From contig MHJG01000020.1 of NCBI GenBank assembly GCA_001818695.1, positions 1 to 51,899 on the forward strand: a stretch of DNA of 51,899 nt, read 5' to 3'. The position numbers were made by a program, and so were the translations under genes. The notes beneath the pieces were generated by a model that was not told the origin of the DNA, ran no database searches, and saw only the letters and a program-made list of their open reading frames with translations. This document shows positions 37,096 to 47,055 of the stretch, piece after piece. Position 1 is the stretch's first letter. Every line of letters starts with the position of its first letter. This DNA comes from Candidatus Harrisonbacteria bacterium RIFCSPHIGHO2_02_FULL_42_16. GTDB taxonomy: Bacteria > Patescibacteriota > Minisyncoccia > UBA6257 > 02-FULL-45-10c.

Positions 37096-37752
37096 TTATG
37101 CTTTTTCTATTGAATAAACTTCCGTAGTATACCATGAATAGTCCTTGTTCGAATATTTTAAAATCATATCAGCTTGAAGTTCAAGAAAAACAATTTTACA
37201 GCGATTAAAGTCCAGTGGTTGTTCGTCTCTAATAACAGTTCGTTTTCCTTTATTGTCTTCCGCTCCAAATCTATAAGTGGAATTTCTAGTTTTAACCACT
37301 AATGGGCTCTTGCTAGTTTTTAATTCTGAATCTAAATCTATTTGTGATTGAGTTTCCAGAGCATTTTTATCTTGCAAGAGTGGTAAAACTCTCTTGCCGT
37401 TTACCTTCACTTCTTGGGTTAAGGGAAGGATTAATTGGGCGTCTATTGTGCCGCGCACCGAAAGCATAAGCCGGAAACCAACGGCGATGCCGCGTATCTT
37501 AACCATCGTTCCTCGACCGGTCAAAGTAGTGCCCAAAACAGATGCGGGCGTATCTTTGGGAATGCAAGATCTTCCTTCACTGCCTAAACGAACTTCTCCT
37601 TTTTCCGAATTTATCACTTCCATCGTATATAATGTATTACAAGTTCTTACGGCCAAAACATCTCCTGCCTTTAGTTTATTCATGAAAAGCCAATCTAACC
37701 CATCTGATTTATCCAGTAAATCGCGTACCTGCGGATGAAGGCCGTCGTCCAT
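37096..37752 (-). CDS. Hypothetical protein with two related halves
   Basis: 218 aa, VLAVRTCNTLYTMEVINSEKGEV vs PLVVKTRNSTYRFGAEDNKGKRT. Confidence 0.6.
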   Translation of the reverse strand: MDDGLHPQVRDLLDKSDGLDWLFMNKLKAGDVLAVRTCNTLYTMEVINSEKGEVRLGSEGRSCIPKDTPASVLGTTLTGRGTMVKIRGIAVGFRLMLSVRGTIDAQLILPLTQEVKVNGKRVLPLLQDKNALETQSQIDLDSELKTSKSPLVVKTRNSTYRFGAEDNKGKRTVIRDEQPLDFNRCKIVFLELQADMILKYSNKDYSWYTTEVYSIEKA

Positions 37753-37770
37753 TTTTTCCTCCTCTTCTGC

Positions 37771-37820
37771 TTGAAACGAACTACTTGCTATATGTTATTC
37801 CAATATCAGAAATAAGTCAA
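37771..37820. repeat. 50-bp promoter-containing direct repeat, copy 2 (1 mismatch)
   Basis: TTGAAACGAACTACTTGCTATATGTTATTCCAATATCAGAAATAAGTCAA. Confidence 0.95.
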
Positions 37821-37826
37821 TCGTAG

Positions 37827-37897
37827 AGCGGGTAACGGGAATCGAACCCGTGTTGCCTGATTGGCAACCAGGCGTAATGCCATTATACGATACCCGC
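37827..37897 (-). tRNA. tRNA-Gly (GCC)
   Basis: Anticodon loop TTGCCAA. Confidence 0.92.
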
Positions 37898-38006
37898 ATT
37901 CGGCAAGATAAAAATATAATATCAAAATCCGATTGGACTTGCAAACTTAATTTATCGGTTTTATATTTAAAAACAAGCTCTTTAACATTAAAAATGGGGG
38001 AACGCG

Positions 38007-38879
38007 ATGAGTCCGGAAGAATTTTTTCGCGAACTTAAAAAAGAAAGCTCGGAATTGGTAAGTGAGTTGGCAAAAATAAAAGAAGGCCTGGATTTGCAAA
38101 ATCTTTATCTTATCTACATTAACGAAAAAGAATCGGCTTGGGGATTTAGAAATCCAGTCGGCGAATCAGACCAGATGGCATCTTTTAAAAAACTGGCGGC
38201 GGTTTTATGCACGCTGTATAAATTTCTTAAAACCCATACCGGCCTTGATTACAATCCCGCAACCGGCGAAAAAAGAATTGTGGTTTTTTATCATGACGAG
38301 TATCAGGAAGTGGAATATGTCATTCATAATGCCCTGCTTGAAAGTTCGCTCCAATATAAAGGCGTCTTGGAAATTTTAGGCGCCGACGAAAAAACCGGAA
38401 AAGTGCTTTTGACTATTGATTCTAATTACCAAGAGGGGGTAAAAAATACTTTAAAACATCTCTTGCCCTGGGTAAAAGAAGTGCTGTTCAGCAACGATAA
38501 AAACGATAAAAATGAAACGATTGTCATAACTGAAAAAGCGGCGAAGAAAATTAAAGAAATTATGGATAACTCCAAATTTCCCCAGGATTGCGGCGTTCAA
38601 TTCGGATTGAAAGCCGGCGGCTGTTCTGGAATGCAATACGAAATTAAAGCGGAAATGTCGCCAAAAGAAGATGACAAAGTTTTTGAAAAAATCTATAAAT
38701 CTGACGGCGCTTCTCATACTGCAAGAATATTTATCAATCCGCCAAGTTTGAAATTCCTGGCCGGAAGCATTATTGATTATGGACTTGACCATAAACAGCA
38801 TAATTTCACCGAGACCTTTCTCATTACTAATCCGAATGAAAAAGGTTCCTGCGGTTGCGGCCAATCTCCAAGTTTTTAA
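38007..38879 (+). CDS. Multidomain Fe-S assembly-like protein: novel N-term + NifU-like domain + HesB/IscA domain
   Basis: VITEKAAKKIKEIM...LKAGGCSGMQYEI...GSCGCGQSPSF (A-type carrier); preceding LESSLQYKGVLEILGADEKTGKVLLTIDSNYQEGVKNTLKHLLPWVKEVL. Confidence 0.75.
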   Translation: MSPEEFFRELKKESSELVSELAKIKEGLDLQNLYLIYINEKESAWGFRNPVGESDQMASFKKLAAVLCTLYKFLKTHTGLDYNPATGEKRIVVFYHDEYQEVEYVIHNALLESSLQYKGVLEILGADEKTGKVLLTIDSNYQEGVKNTLKHLLPWVKEVLFSNDKNDKNETIVITEKAAKKIKEIMDNSKFPQDCGVQFGLKAGGCSGMQYEIKAEMSPKEDDKVFEKIYKSDGASHTARIFINPPSLKFLAGSIIDYGLDHKQHNFTETFLITNPNEKGSCGCGQSPSF

Positions 38880-39072
38880 AATAAAACCGCTCTGCGTTAA
38901 TCGAATGGGTGGTTTTTCATTTTGTGCCCTTACGCGGTCTTGAAATTGCCGTATGCAAGCAGTATAAGAAACCGAGTATATTTTACATATCTATTTTCTC
39001 CATCCCGCTACTCACTATTGTTTGCGGAAGCCCATCAAAAAATCTCTGAAACTGAATTGAGTTGTGTCTTGG

Positions 39073-39155
39073 TGGGCAGGGAGGGAGTTGAACCCTCATA
39101 CCTTGCGGCATACGGTCCTAAGCCGTACGTGTCTATCCAGTTGCACCACCTGCCC
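39073..39155 (-). tRNA. tRNA-Leu (TAG)
   Basis: Anticodon loop CTTAGGA, long variable arm. Confidence 0.92.
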
Positions 39156-39216
39156 GATAACTATAAAAATTATATCAATTTCGGCAGGATTTGACAACTA
39201 TTTTAATTTATGCTAT

Positions 39217-39260
39217 TTTGTGAATAGCAATCCCAAGGTAGTATTTGGGAAATTCACAAA
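39217..39260 (+). promoter_or_regulatory. Leader stem-loop upstream of SPFH gene
   Basis: TTTGTGAAT...CCCAA...TTGGG...ATTCACAAA. Confidence 0.5.
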
Positions 39261-39281
39261 TAAAAAAGAGGGGGGGATGCA

Positions 39282-40196
39282 ATGACGATAATAATCGCAA
39301 TTGTAAGAGTAGCAATATTGATTGTAATAGCGGCAATATTGGTTGGTTTTGGACCGGAACTTCTTAAGAATTTCCTAAACAGTTTCATCAAAATTGTTCC
39401 TTTCGGTCATGCCGGAATCAGAACTTTTTTGGGGAAATATGACAAAAAACAGCAGGCCGGACCGATGCTGGTTTTGCCGATTATCCACAAATTGGAGATG
39501 GTTTCTCTTAAAATACCAAGGCGTTTTCCGTTTGTCGCCAATGTCCAAACCAAAGGAGGGGACTCTTTAACTATAAAGGGAGCATTGGAGGGTATAGTGG
39601 ATTTTGACTTATTGGAAATTTATTATTTTGCTTCCAAAAATCCGGATTATGAAAGTATGGTTGTCAGCTCAATTATTACTTTGGCGGGCAATCTTGCCAG
39701 TCCGAGCACATTGGAAGAATTCTATAAAAAAAGAGAGGCCTGGTGGCTCGCACTTAATTCTCATGCCCGATTCAGCATTATGCCGCACATAAAAGCTGAT
39801 ACAAAAAGTGAAAATGCTTTGAGATATTATCATGAAAATAAAAAAGAAATAGTAGAGCTCCTTAAACATGAATTTGAGAATCAAAACGACCATTCGGAAA
39901 TTGAAAAGCGTTACGGTCTGGATGTTGCGACCGTAGATGTAAACGAGGTCGTGTTTGCCATAGAAACCCAAAAAGCGATTAATCAAAAAAAGCAGGACGA
40001 AGCAAAAGAGCGCGCCTTTGAACACAAAATAAGGATAGCAACAGAGCTCCGCGATAAGTTGGGATTATCCGGAAGAGAATCTATAATTCACGCTGAGGTT
40101 ACTTTAGGCCAGACAACCGAAAATAAAGTGTACAACGTTTCCGGATTGGAAGGCGTCATTAATATCAATACTGGAGGAGGAAAAGATGAGCAATGA
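39282..40196 (+). CDS. SPFH/Band 7 (prohibitin-like) membrane protein
   Basis: N-terminal TM, IVPFGHAGIRTFLGKY, long C-terminal helix EIEKRYGLDVATVDVNEV. Confidence 0.75.
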   Translation: MTIIIAIVRVAILIVIAAILVGFGPELLKNFLNSFIKIVPFGHAGIRTFLGKYDKKQQAGPMLVLPIIHKLEMVSLKIPRRFPFVANVQTKGGDSLTIKGALEGIVDFDLLEIYYFASKNPDYESMVVSSIITLAGNLASPSTLEEFYKKREAWWLALNSHARFSIMPHIKADTKSENALRYYHENKKEIVELLKHEFENQNDHSEIEKRYGLDVATVDVNEVVFAIETQKAINQKKQDEAKERAFEHKIRIATELRDKLGLSGRESIIHAEVTLGQTTENKVYNVSGLEGVININTGGGKDEQ

Positions 40197-40665
40197 TAAT
40201 TCAGGAATTCCACAGGAATTCATTGAAGATAAGCATTTGTTTTTAATTAGGAGTATTATTTTAGCGGTTTTGGTAGTGGGTTTGATTGGTTATAAGAATA
40301 CTTTATTCAGTTCTTCGCAAAGCAAAAAGCCAAAAGAATCAGTGGCCGGTTTTGCAAGCAAAAGCCCCAAAGTTTTTGATTTGCCGTTTTGCGTGAATGC
40401 GCAGAACATTACCGTTACCGAAAAAGAACCGCAGTTTGTCGCTGTTTATAATGATTGCGCTCAGGCGGAAATCAGTTGGACTTCGGTTCAGAATTCTGAA
40501 TTGAAAATTACCAAGCTCGGAACGGAAAAGTATTATGTCTATGACTGCGGGAAATTGGTTGGCATTTATTCCTCGGCTGATTTGACTCGCGCTCCCGGCA
40601 ATACTCTTAGAATTGCCGGAGCTGAAGGAATAGTAAGATTAAGATTGGCAAAAACAGTTCCTTAA
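40186..40665 (+). CDS. Hypothetical single-TM protein in SPFH operon
   Basis: Overlaps SPFH ORF by 11 nt; TM near N-terminus. Confidence 0.6.
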   Translation: MSNDNSGIPQEFIEDKHLFLIRSIILAVLVVGLIGYKNTLFSSSQSKKPKESVAGFASKSPKVFDLPFCVNAQNITVTEKEPQFVAVYNDCAQAEISWTSVQNSELKITKLGTEKYYVYDCGKLVGIYSSADLTRAPGNTLRIAGAEGIVRLRLAKTVP

Positions 40666-40744
40666 TTTTATAAACAAAACAAAAACCCGACTTGGCGTTT
40701 CCAAGACGGGTTTTTTATTTCTCAAATAAATTATGCGGGAGAGA

Positions 40745-41083
40745 TTATTTAATGAAGTTTTGAACTATACCCACTATGCTGTAAGCCAATAATCCGATTA
40801 CTGTCGCGACAATCGCGTAAATAAGATTATTTTTGGCTTCCGTAAGTTTGCCTTCGTCTCCGGCAGAAGTCAGATAAAGATAAGCCGCATAAAAGTAATA
40901 AGCGACTAAGACCGCAAAAAAGAGCGCCCCTATCCAGCTTACTACATTTTTAATGATGTTATAGACCTGATTTACGTCTTGCACTTGTGTCTGCGGAACT
41001 CCGCCCGGAGGAGTAACCGCTAAAGCTACCGCCGGAAAATAGGTTAAGGCGGCAATAATTAGTTTTTTATTTAAGTTTTTCAT
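40745..41083 (-). CDS. T4SS pilin-like (TrbC/VirB2-type) small membrane protein
   Basis: Signal/TM + two TM helices flanking a TSAGDEGKLTEAKNNLIYA loop. Confidence 0.65.
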   Translation of the reverse strand: MKNLNKKLIIAALTYFPAVALAVTPPGGVPQTQVQDVNQVYNIIKNVVSWIGALFFAVLVAYYFYAAYLYLTSAGDEGKLTEAKNNLIYAIVATVIGLLAYSIVGIVQNFIK

Positions 41084-41160
41084 TGTATTTTTTCATTCTG
41101 CGACCTTTTTAATAATAACATACTGCCCATTCATTTTACAATAGGCGATAAATTTGTCCA

Positions 41161-41682
41161 TTATCCGGAAAGTATATCCTTAATAATAGAAGTTATGCCG
41201 GCGGAAAGAAGAAGCAGGGCGTATCCGATAACCGTATATAAAATAGTGCGCCTGGCGGTAATAATTTTTTGTTCATCGCCGGCGGCCGTTAAGATTTGAA
41301 AAGCGCCGATGAGTATCATCAGAGTTACAATCGGCGCGCCAAGAAATATAAGCCGGCTTATTATCGTATTGATAAGCTCGGCTAAATTATTGGTGCCCAA
41401 TGGATTGGGGATTTTAATGGTTAGACCGTCACTGGTGCCGATAGTATTTTCTTTATCGGAGCTGGTTTTAATCGTGTTTTCGTTTCCGAAGCTTGTTGGC
41501 GAAGTTGATTTTTGTTCCGGAGCGATAGGGCTGCCGGTATTTTCCGGTTCTCTTAATAATTTTGGTGTATTTCCGTCTCCTATAAATTGGGCGAAAGTTA
41601 GCTGAAAATAAATAAAAACCGCGGAGATTGCCAGTCCGAATATTAAGATATTTTTATATTTTGATAATTTTTGAGTATACAT
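41161..41682 (-). CDS. T4SS pilin-like small membrane protein
   Basis: Same architecture, TAAGDEQKIITARRTILYTVIGYALLLL. Confidence 0.65.
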   Translation of the reverse strand: MYTQKLSKYKNILIFGLAISAVFIYFQLTFAQFIGDGNTPKLLREPENTGSPIAPEQKSTSPTSFGNENTIKTSSDKENTIGTSDGLTIKIPNPLGTNNLAELINTIISRLIFLGAPIVTLMILIGAFQILTAAGDEQKIITARRTILYTVIGYALLLLSAGITSIIKDILSG

Positions 41683-42090
41683 TTATAAGCATTGAATTGC
41701 GTCCCACGGTAGAGCCGACGGCGAGCCGGTTAAAAGATGAAGAGCGGTTCCGATAATCACCCAGGCGCCGAGCATGATGGCGGTTCCGATAGCCGCGGCC
41801 CAAAGCGCGCTTTTACCAGTGCCGAGCCGCTGTTCCGAGCCACCTGAAGTCATTATAACAAATGCGCCGTAAGCAAAATATAGCCCGGCTAATGACGTTC
41901 CGATAATTATCGCGTACTGGATGACATTATTAAAAAGTTTCAGTAAATCGCAAATGGTGCAAGGATTGGACGCGCCCCGCAGGAGAGCGGTGGGGTCGCA
42001 ATTCGGAATAACGCCTTGGGCAAAAGCAATTTTGACGTTAGCCAATAGCCAATAGCCGATAGCCAATAAATTTAATTTAATTTTTTTCAT
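41683..42090 (-). CDS. T4SS pilin-like small membrane protein
   Basis: Same architecture, MTSGGSEQRLGTGKSALWAAAIGTAIML. Confidence 0.65.
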   Translation of the reverse strand: MKKIKLNLLAIGYWLLANVKIAFAQGVIPNCDPTALLRGASNPCTICDLLKLFNNVIQYAIIIGTSLAGLYFAYGAFVIMTSGGSEQRLGTGKSALWAAAIGTAIMLGAWVIIGTALHLLTGSPSALPWDAIQCL

Positions 42091-42093
42091 ATA

Positions 42094-43425
42094 TTATCGT
42101 CTGGCGCGCATCAATTCCGTTGCCTGCCGGTCGGCTTGATTAACCGCCTCGGCAACGCTTAATTGTCCGGTTACTGCTGAAACTATCATTTGGGAAAATA
42201 TTTTTGCTATTTGTTCTTTGTCAATTTGCGGCCAGGAACGGGCGGAAAGCGCTTGTTTGGCAAAGACGCCGAGTTCCGGATGTTCGGCGTATTTTTGTAT
42301 TAAAGCGCGGAGCGCCGGCGAGCGGCTGGAATGGGAAAGATAATTTTCCGCCGCGGTTTCGTTGGCGGTCAGGTAGAGTATCAAATCCCACGCCCAATCC
42401 GGATACTGGCTATTTTTGGTTACGGCTAATCCTTGATAATTAGGATAATTAACCGCTTTTTCGCTTTCCACCGGCTGGGGCATGGCGGCTGATTTGAAAT
42501 TCAAAAAAGGATTTTTGGTTTTAATGTTTTCTTTTTGGCCGGCGTAAGCGAAAATCATTGCCGTATTGCCGCGGGCAAAACTGTCCAGCGAATTTTCAAA
42601 GTTTTCGTTCCAGGTGTAAAAATCGTCTTCGTTGGGATTGCTGAATTTGGCGTAAAAAGTTAAAGCGTCCCGCGCCGGAAATAATCCTTCCACCGAGTTG
42701 GCAAAAGTGGTTTGCTGGAAATCGTCGTCCGTCATTTTGGTTCCGGCTTGGAGCATAAGCAACGTCAGAAAATCCGAGGCATTGCCGATATTATTATTTG
42801 AACCGCCGATGGCCGCCGCCGCTTTTATAATTTTTCCGGAAGCGTCTTTTTGCCTTAATTTCGGAATCAAATTTTGGAAATCCAGCCAGTCCTTTGGGGC
42901 AACCGCTATTCCATTTTTATCAAAAGTGTCCTGATTGTAAAAAAGCGCCAATGTATCTATATATAGAGGCGCGGCGTAGATTATGCCGTCCGGCGCGAAA
43001 TCCTGCTCTGCCACCACCGGAAAAAGTTCCTGAAAGGATTTAGGGGTCAGCTGTTCATTTTTAACCGGTATTAGCTTGTCAAAGTGTTTGGGCAGCCAGG
43101 AATTATTAAGCATCATTATGTCCGGACCTTTTCCGGCGGCCAGCGCGTTGACAAGAACTTTTTCGTAATCGTCGGGATTTAATTCTTCATAATTTACCCT
43201 TATGTTTGGGCGGAGAGCTTCGTAAGCGGACAAGTTTTCCTGAAAGACCGATTTATTGTCCGAGACGCCCCAAATTGTCAGCGTGATTTCCGGCGGTTTC
43301 TGTTCCTGAATGCGTATTCCGGGGATTACACCAAGCGCGATAAGCGCGATAATAATCAAAACAGCGCCGGCAACGCCAACGATAATAAGCTGGGAACGGG
43401 TTAGATTCATAATTGTATTATACAA
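42094..43425 (-). CDS. ABC-type extracellular solute (sugar)-binding protein
   Basis: LTIWGVSDNKSVFQENLSAYEALRPNIRVNYEELNPDDYEKVLVNALAAGKGPDIMML. Confidence 0.85.
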   Translation of the reverse strand: MYNTIMNLTRSQLIIVGVAGAVLIIIALIALGVIPGIRIQEQKPPEITLTIWGVSDNKSVFQENLSAYEALRPNIRVNYEELNPDDYEKVLVNALAAGKGPDIMMLNNSWLPKHFDKLIPVKNEQLTPKSFQELFPVVAEQDFAPDGIIYAAPLYIDTLALFYNQDTFDKNGIAVAPKDWLDFQNLIPKLRQKDASGKIIKAAAAIGGSNNNIGNASDFLTLLMLQAGTKMTDDDFQQTTFANSVEGLFPARDALTFYAKFSNPNEDDFYTWNENFENSLDSFARGNTAMIFAYAGQKENIKTKNPFLNFKSAAMPQPVESEKAVNYPNYQGLAVTKNSQYPDWAWDLILYLTANETAAENYLSHSSRSPALRALIQKYAEHPELGVFAKQALSARSWPQIDKEQIAKIFSQMIVSAVTGQLSVAEAVNQADRQATELMRARR

Positions 43426-43428
43426 TTT

Positions 43429-45879
43429 TTATAAGCAAATTACTCCCGCCACTTTATCTCCGGCTTTGAGATTCATTATATGCACTCCCTGGGTGGCGCG
43501 GCCGGCGACTCTTACGCTTTCCAGTTTAGTCCTGATAATCTGTCCCTTGGCGGAAAGCGCCAGAATTTCTTGTTCTTGGTCAACTATTTTTACGGCTACT
43601 ACCTGACCGGTTTTGGGAGTAACTTTGGCGGTTTTCACTCCGGAACCGCCCCGTCCCTGGGTTTTATATTGGGACAGCGTAGTTTGTTTTCCATAGCCGT
43701 TAGCCATAACAGTCAGAATTTTGGAATTCTGGCTTTCTTTGCCGATGATGATTAATCCGACAACCGAATCGTTCTTTTTCAACCGGATTCCCCTTACTCC
43801 GGAAGTGGCCCGGCCCATAGAACGGAGTACGGATTCTTTAAACCGGATTGCCTGGCCGAAAGAGGTGGAAAGCAAAACCTGGTCAGCGCCGGAAGACAAG
43901 AGAACGCTCTGCAGAGCATCATTCTTTTTCAGTTTAATGGCGATAATTCCGGTTCGGCGGACATTTTCAAAATCTTTCAGCGGCGTTTTTTTAATGATTC
44001 CCTGTTTGGTGAGCATTACCAGGAATCCTGGCAATGACTTTTTTTCGCCCGGATAAGTAATGACGGCGCTGATGGTTTCGTCGGTTGGGATTTCCAAAAA
44101 ATTATGGATGGATTTTCCTTTGGCAATACGGCTGGCTTGCGGAATTTCATAGACCTTGGTTTGGAAAACCCGGCCGCGGTTGGTGAAAAATAAAATGTTG
44201 TCGTGAGTATTGGCGGACATGAAATAGCTTAAAAAATCTTCTTCGGCGACTTCCGAGCCGATAAGCCCCATTCCTCCGCGTTTTTGGGATTTAAAACTGG
44301 AAGGCGCCACCCGCTTGACCATTCCGGCCTGGGACATCGTGATAATGGTTTCTTCTTTCGGAATAAGGTCTTCTTCTTTAAATTCTTTCAGCCCGCCGGG
44401 AATAATTTTAGTCCTTCTCGGGTCCCCGTATTTTTCTTTTATTTCTTTCAGTTCGTCTTTGATTACTTTAAGAATTTTAGCCGCGCTTTTGAGGAGCGAT
44501 TCCAATTCCGCGATTAATTTCTTTTTTTCTTTTAATTCTTCCTCTATTTTTTTTCTTTCCAGAGCGGCCAGAGTTTGCAGGCGCATTTCCAGAATGGCCG
44601 TCGTCTGGATGCCGCTTAATCCGAATTTAGACATTAAATTTTTATGGGCTTCTTCCTTATTTTCGGATTTTTTAATCGTGGCGATTACTTTGTCTATGTT
44701 ACCGAGCGCTTTGTGCAGTCCTTCCAGAATGTGGGCGCGCTCTTCGGCTTTTTTCAGTTCAAATTCCGCTCTTCGCCTTACCACTTCTTTCCGGTGTTCA
44801 ATGTAAGCGGCCAGAATATCTTTGACGGACATTACTTCGGGCTGAAGATTTTTGGTCAGGACTATCATATTAAGATGAAAATCTTTTTGCAGGTCGGTGA
44901 ATTGGTAAAGCTGATTTAAGATTTTTTGCGGAGTGGCGTCCTGTTTAAGTTCTATATAGATTCTCATTCCTTCACGGTCGGACTCGTCGCGGATGTCGCG
45001 GATTCCCTGAATTCTTTTGTCGGTGATTAATTCGGCGATTTTTATAATCAGTTCCGCTTTGTTGACTTGATAGGGTATTTCGGTAATTTCTATGGAATAC
45101 TGGCCTTTTTTCCTTTCGGTAATTTCCGCGACGGCCCGGATGGTAATGGAACCGCGGCCGGACGCGTATGCTTCTTTAATCGCTTTTTGGTCGTAAATTA
45201 CGCCGCCGGTCGGAAAATCCGGACCTTGGATAAAATTCATTAAATCGTCGGCAACGGCTTTGGGATTATCTATAAGATGCGCGGTGGCGTCAATAATTTC
45301 CGACAGATTATGCGGAGGAATGTTGGTGGCCATTCCGACGGCAATGCCGACCGTGCCGTTTAAAAGCAGATTGGGTATTTTTGCGGGTAAAACTTTCGGC
45401 TCATTTTTGGTGGCGTCGTAATTCGACTGCCAATTCACCGTATCTTTTTCTATGTCGGTAAGCAGTTCTCCGGATATTTTTGCCAGGCGCGCTTCGGTAT
45501 ACCGGTAGGCCGCGGCGCTGTCCCCGTCTACGCTTCCGAAATTTCCCTGCCCGTCAATAAGCGGATAGCGCAGAGAAAAATCCTGCGCCATTCTCACTAA
45601 GGCATCATAAACGCTGGAATCGCCGTGAGGATGATAAGAGCCCAAAACCGAACCGATAACCGTGGCTGATTTTCTGAATTTAACATCATGAGTCAGGCCG
45701 TTTTCCCACATTGCCCAGAGGATTCTTCTTTGCACCGGCTTTAATCCGTCGCGCACATCCGGAAGCGCCCGGGATACGATAACCGACATTGCGTAATCAA
45801 GGTAGGATTCTTGTAATTCTTCCGTTATTTCCCTTTTTTCCACGCCGGCAATATTATTTTGTTTTGGCTGTTCTTTCAT
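43429..45879 (-). CDS. gyrA: DNA gyrase subunit A
   Basis: [47 protein letters not shown] (GyrA-box-like). Confidence 0.96.
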   Translation of the reverse strand: MKEQPKQNNIAGVEKREITEELQESYLDYAMSVIVSRALPDVRDGLKPVQRRILWAMWENGLTHDVKFRKSATVIGSVLGSYHPHGDSSVYDALVRMAQDFSLRYPLIDGQGNFGSVDGDSAAAYRYTEARLAKISGELLTDIEKDTVNWQSNYDATKNEPKVLPAKIPNLLLNGTVGIAVGMATNIPPHNLSEIIDATAHLIDNPKAVADDLMNFIQGPDFPTGGVIYDQKAIKEAYASGRGSITIRAVAEITERKKGQYSIEITEIPYQVNKAELIIKIAELITDKRIQGIRDIRDESDREGMRIYIELKQDATPQKILNQLYQFTDLQKDFHLNMIVLTKNLQPEVMSVKDILAAYIEHRKEVVRRRAEFELKKAEERAHILEGLHKALGNIDKVIATIKKSENKEEAHKNLMSKFGLSGIQTTAILEMRLQTLAALERKKIEEELKEKKKLIAELESLLKSAAKILKVIKDELKEIKEKYGDPRRTKIIPGGLKEFKEEDLIPKEETIITMSQAGMVKRVAPSSFKSQKRGGMGLIGSEVAEEDFLSYFMSANTHDNILFFTNRGRVFQTKVYEIPQASRIAKGKSIHNFLEIPTDETISAVITYPGEKKSLPGFLVMLTKQGIIKKTPLKDFENVRRTGIIAIKLKKNDALQSVLLSSGADQVLLSTSFGQAIRFKESVLRSMGRATSGVRGIRLKKNDSVVGLIIIGKESQNSKILTVMANGYGKQTTLSQYKTQGRGGSGVKTAKVTPKTGQVVAVKIVDQEQEILALSAKGQIIRTKLESVRVAGRATQGVHIMNLKAGDKVAGVICL

Positions 45880-46011
45880 CCCTCACCCTTAAAGGATCGC
45901 GAAAACGCCGCAATGCCTTTGCGTTAATTGAAGACCTTTCGCCAAAATTGTTTCTGTAAAAAAATTCATATAATTTATAAATAATTTATCAATCTTTTAA
46001 GGGTGAGGGAT
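45878..46011. repeat. Palindromic element between upstream stop and gyrA start
   Basis: ATCCCTCACCCTTAAA (45878-45893) / TTTAAGGGTGAGGGAT (45996-46011). Confidence 0.85.
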
Positions 46012-46376
46012 TAGGGTAATTTTTTAGGCGATAAATTTTCTAAATCATTTAAAATAAAATTAATATCGGCGCTGTGGATAGTAATGGAATTTTTTTGCTT
46101 CGCGATTTTTTTCAGATAATCAAATAGTATGCTTAATTTTCCGGCTGATTTTTCGGATACGGCATAAAATCCGCTATTAAAGGTTTTAAGAAATCCCGGG
46201 CCGGCGATATCTTCCGGAGCCGCGTCCAGATTTTGAAAAGTTAAATTCACATAGGTTCCCCAGAGCATGATTACCAAAGCCATAGACACGGACGATAAAG
46301 CGAATAGCCAGCGTTTTTTGGCCGGCTCGTCTTTTTCGCGCAGTTTTAAGAAAAAATTTTGGATTTTTTGAAGCAT
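46011..46376 (-). CDS. Hypothetical membrane protein
   Basis: One TM segment, 121 aa. Confidence 0.6.
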   Translation of the reverse strand: MLQKIQNFFLKLREKDEPAKKRWLFALSSVSMALVIMLWGTYVNLTFQNLDAAPEDIAGPGFLKTFNSGFYAVSEKSAGKLSILFDYLKKIAKQKNSITIHSADINFILNDLENLSPKKLP

Positions 46377-46382
46377 ATTTGT

Positions 46383-47003
46383 TTATATTTTCAGCACCGT
46401 TAATTTTGTCCCCCTTAATTCTTCCAGCTCTTTTTTCCTGATGGTTAATTTTTCCGACACTTCCGGTTTTTGCCCCATTTCTTCAGCCAATGATTTCCAG
46501 TCATTTCCTTCTCTCTTCAGGCCGGAGATTTTAAAAAAAGAAGCCACCGCGATTTTCGGACTTAGCTGTTTTAACACTTTGGCCGCCAACTCCTGCCCTA
46601 TAAATGGTTTTCCTCCGGCCGGAATAAATATAATATCGGCGTCTTTCAGCTCTTCCATTGCTTCGGCGGGCAGTTCTTCGCTTAAATGACCCAAAAGCCC
46701 TACAGTGATATTTTCTACGGAAAATTTATAGGCAGTTTTTAAGAATTGCTCGGAGGACTCTTTTGGCAATCCGATGCCCCGGATGGTTATTCCTTGGACT
46801 TCATATTCTCCGGCCCCCGCTATTGTATTGCCGCTTTCTTCATTATTTTGCTTTAATGGCCAAGCGGCCAGAGTTTTTAACGTTAAATCAACCTTTCCCC
46901 GCGGAGGAGTCAGGCCGGTATTGGATTCAAACGGGTCTGTTAATAAAGTAAGGCCGCCTGTTTGGATTTTAAAGCAGCCCTCTCCGTACCAATTAATAAC
47001 CAT
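46383..47003 (-). CDS. Metallo-beta-lactamase-fold hydrolase (UlaG-like)
   Basis: INWYGEGCFKIQTGGLTLLTDPF; GHLSEELPAEAMEELKDADIIFIPAGG. Confidence 0.75.
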   Translation of the reverse strand: MVINWYGEGCFKIQTGGLTLLTDPFESNTGLTPPRGKVDLTLKTLAAWPLKQNNEESGNTIAGAGEYEVQGITIRGIGLPKESSEQFLKTAYKFSVENITVGLLGHLSEELPAEAMEELKDADIIFIPAGGKPFIGQELAAKVLKQLSPKIAVASFFKISGLKREGNDWKSLAEEMGQKPEVSEKLTIRKKELEELRGTKLTVLKI

Positions 47004-47055
47004 GCATATTGTATAATATCAAATTTCTATACAGCATTCAATAGTTGCAAATTTT

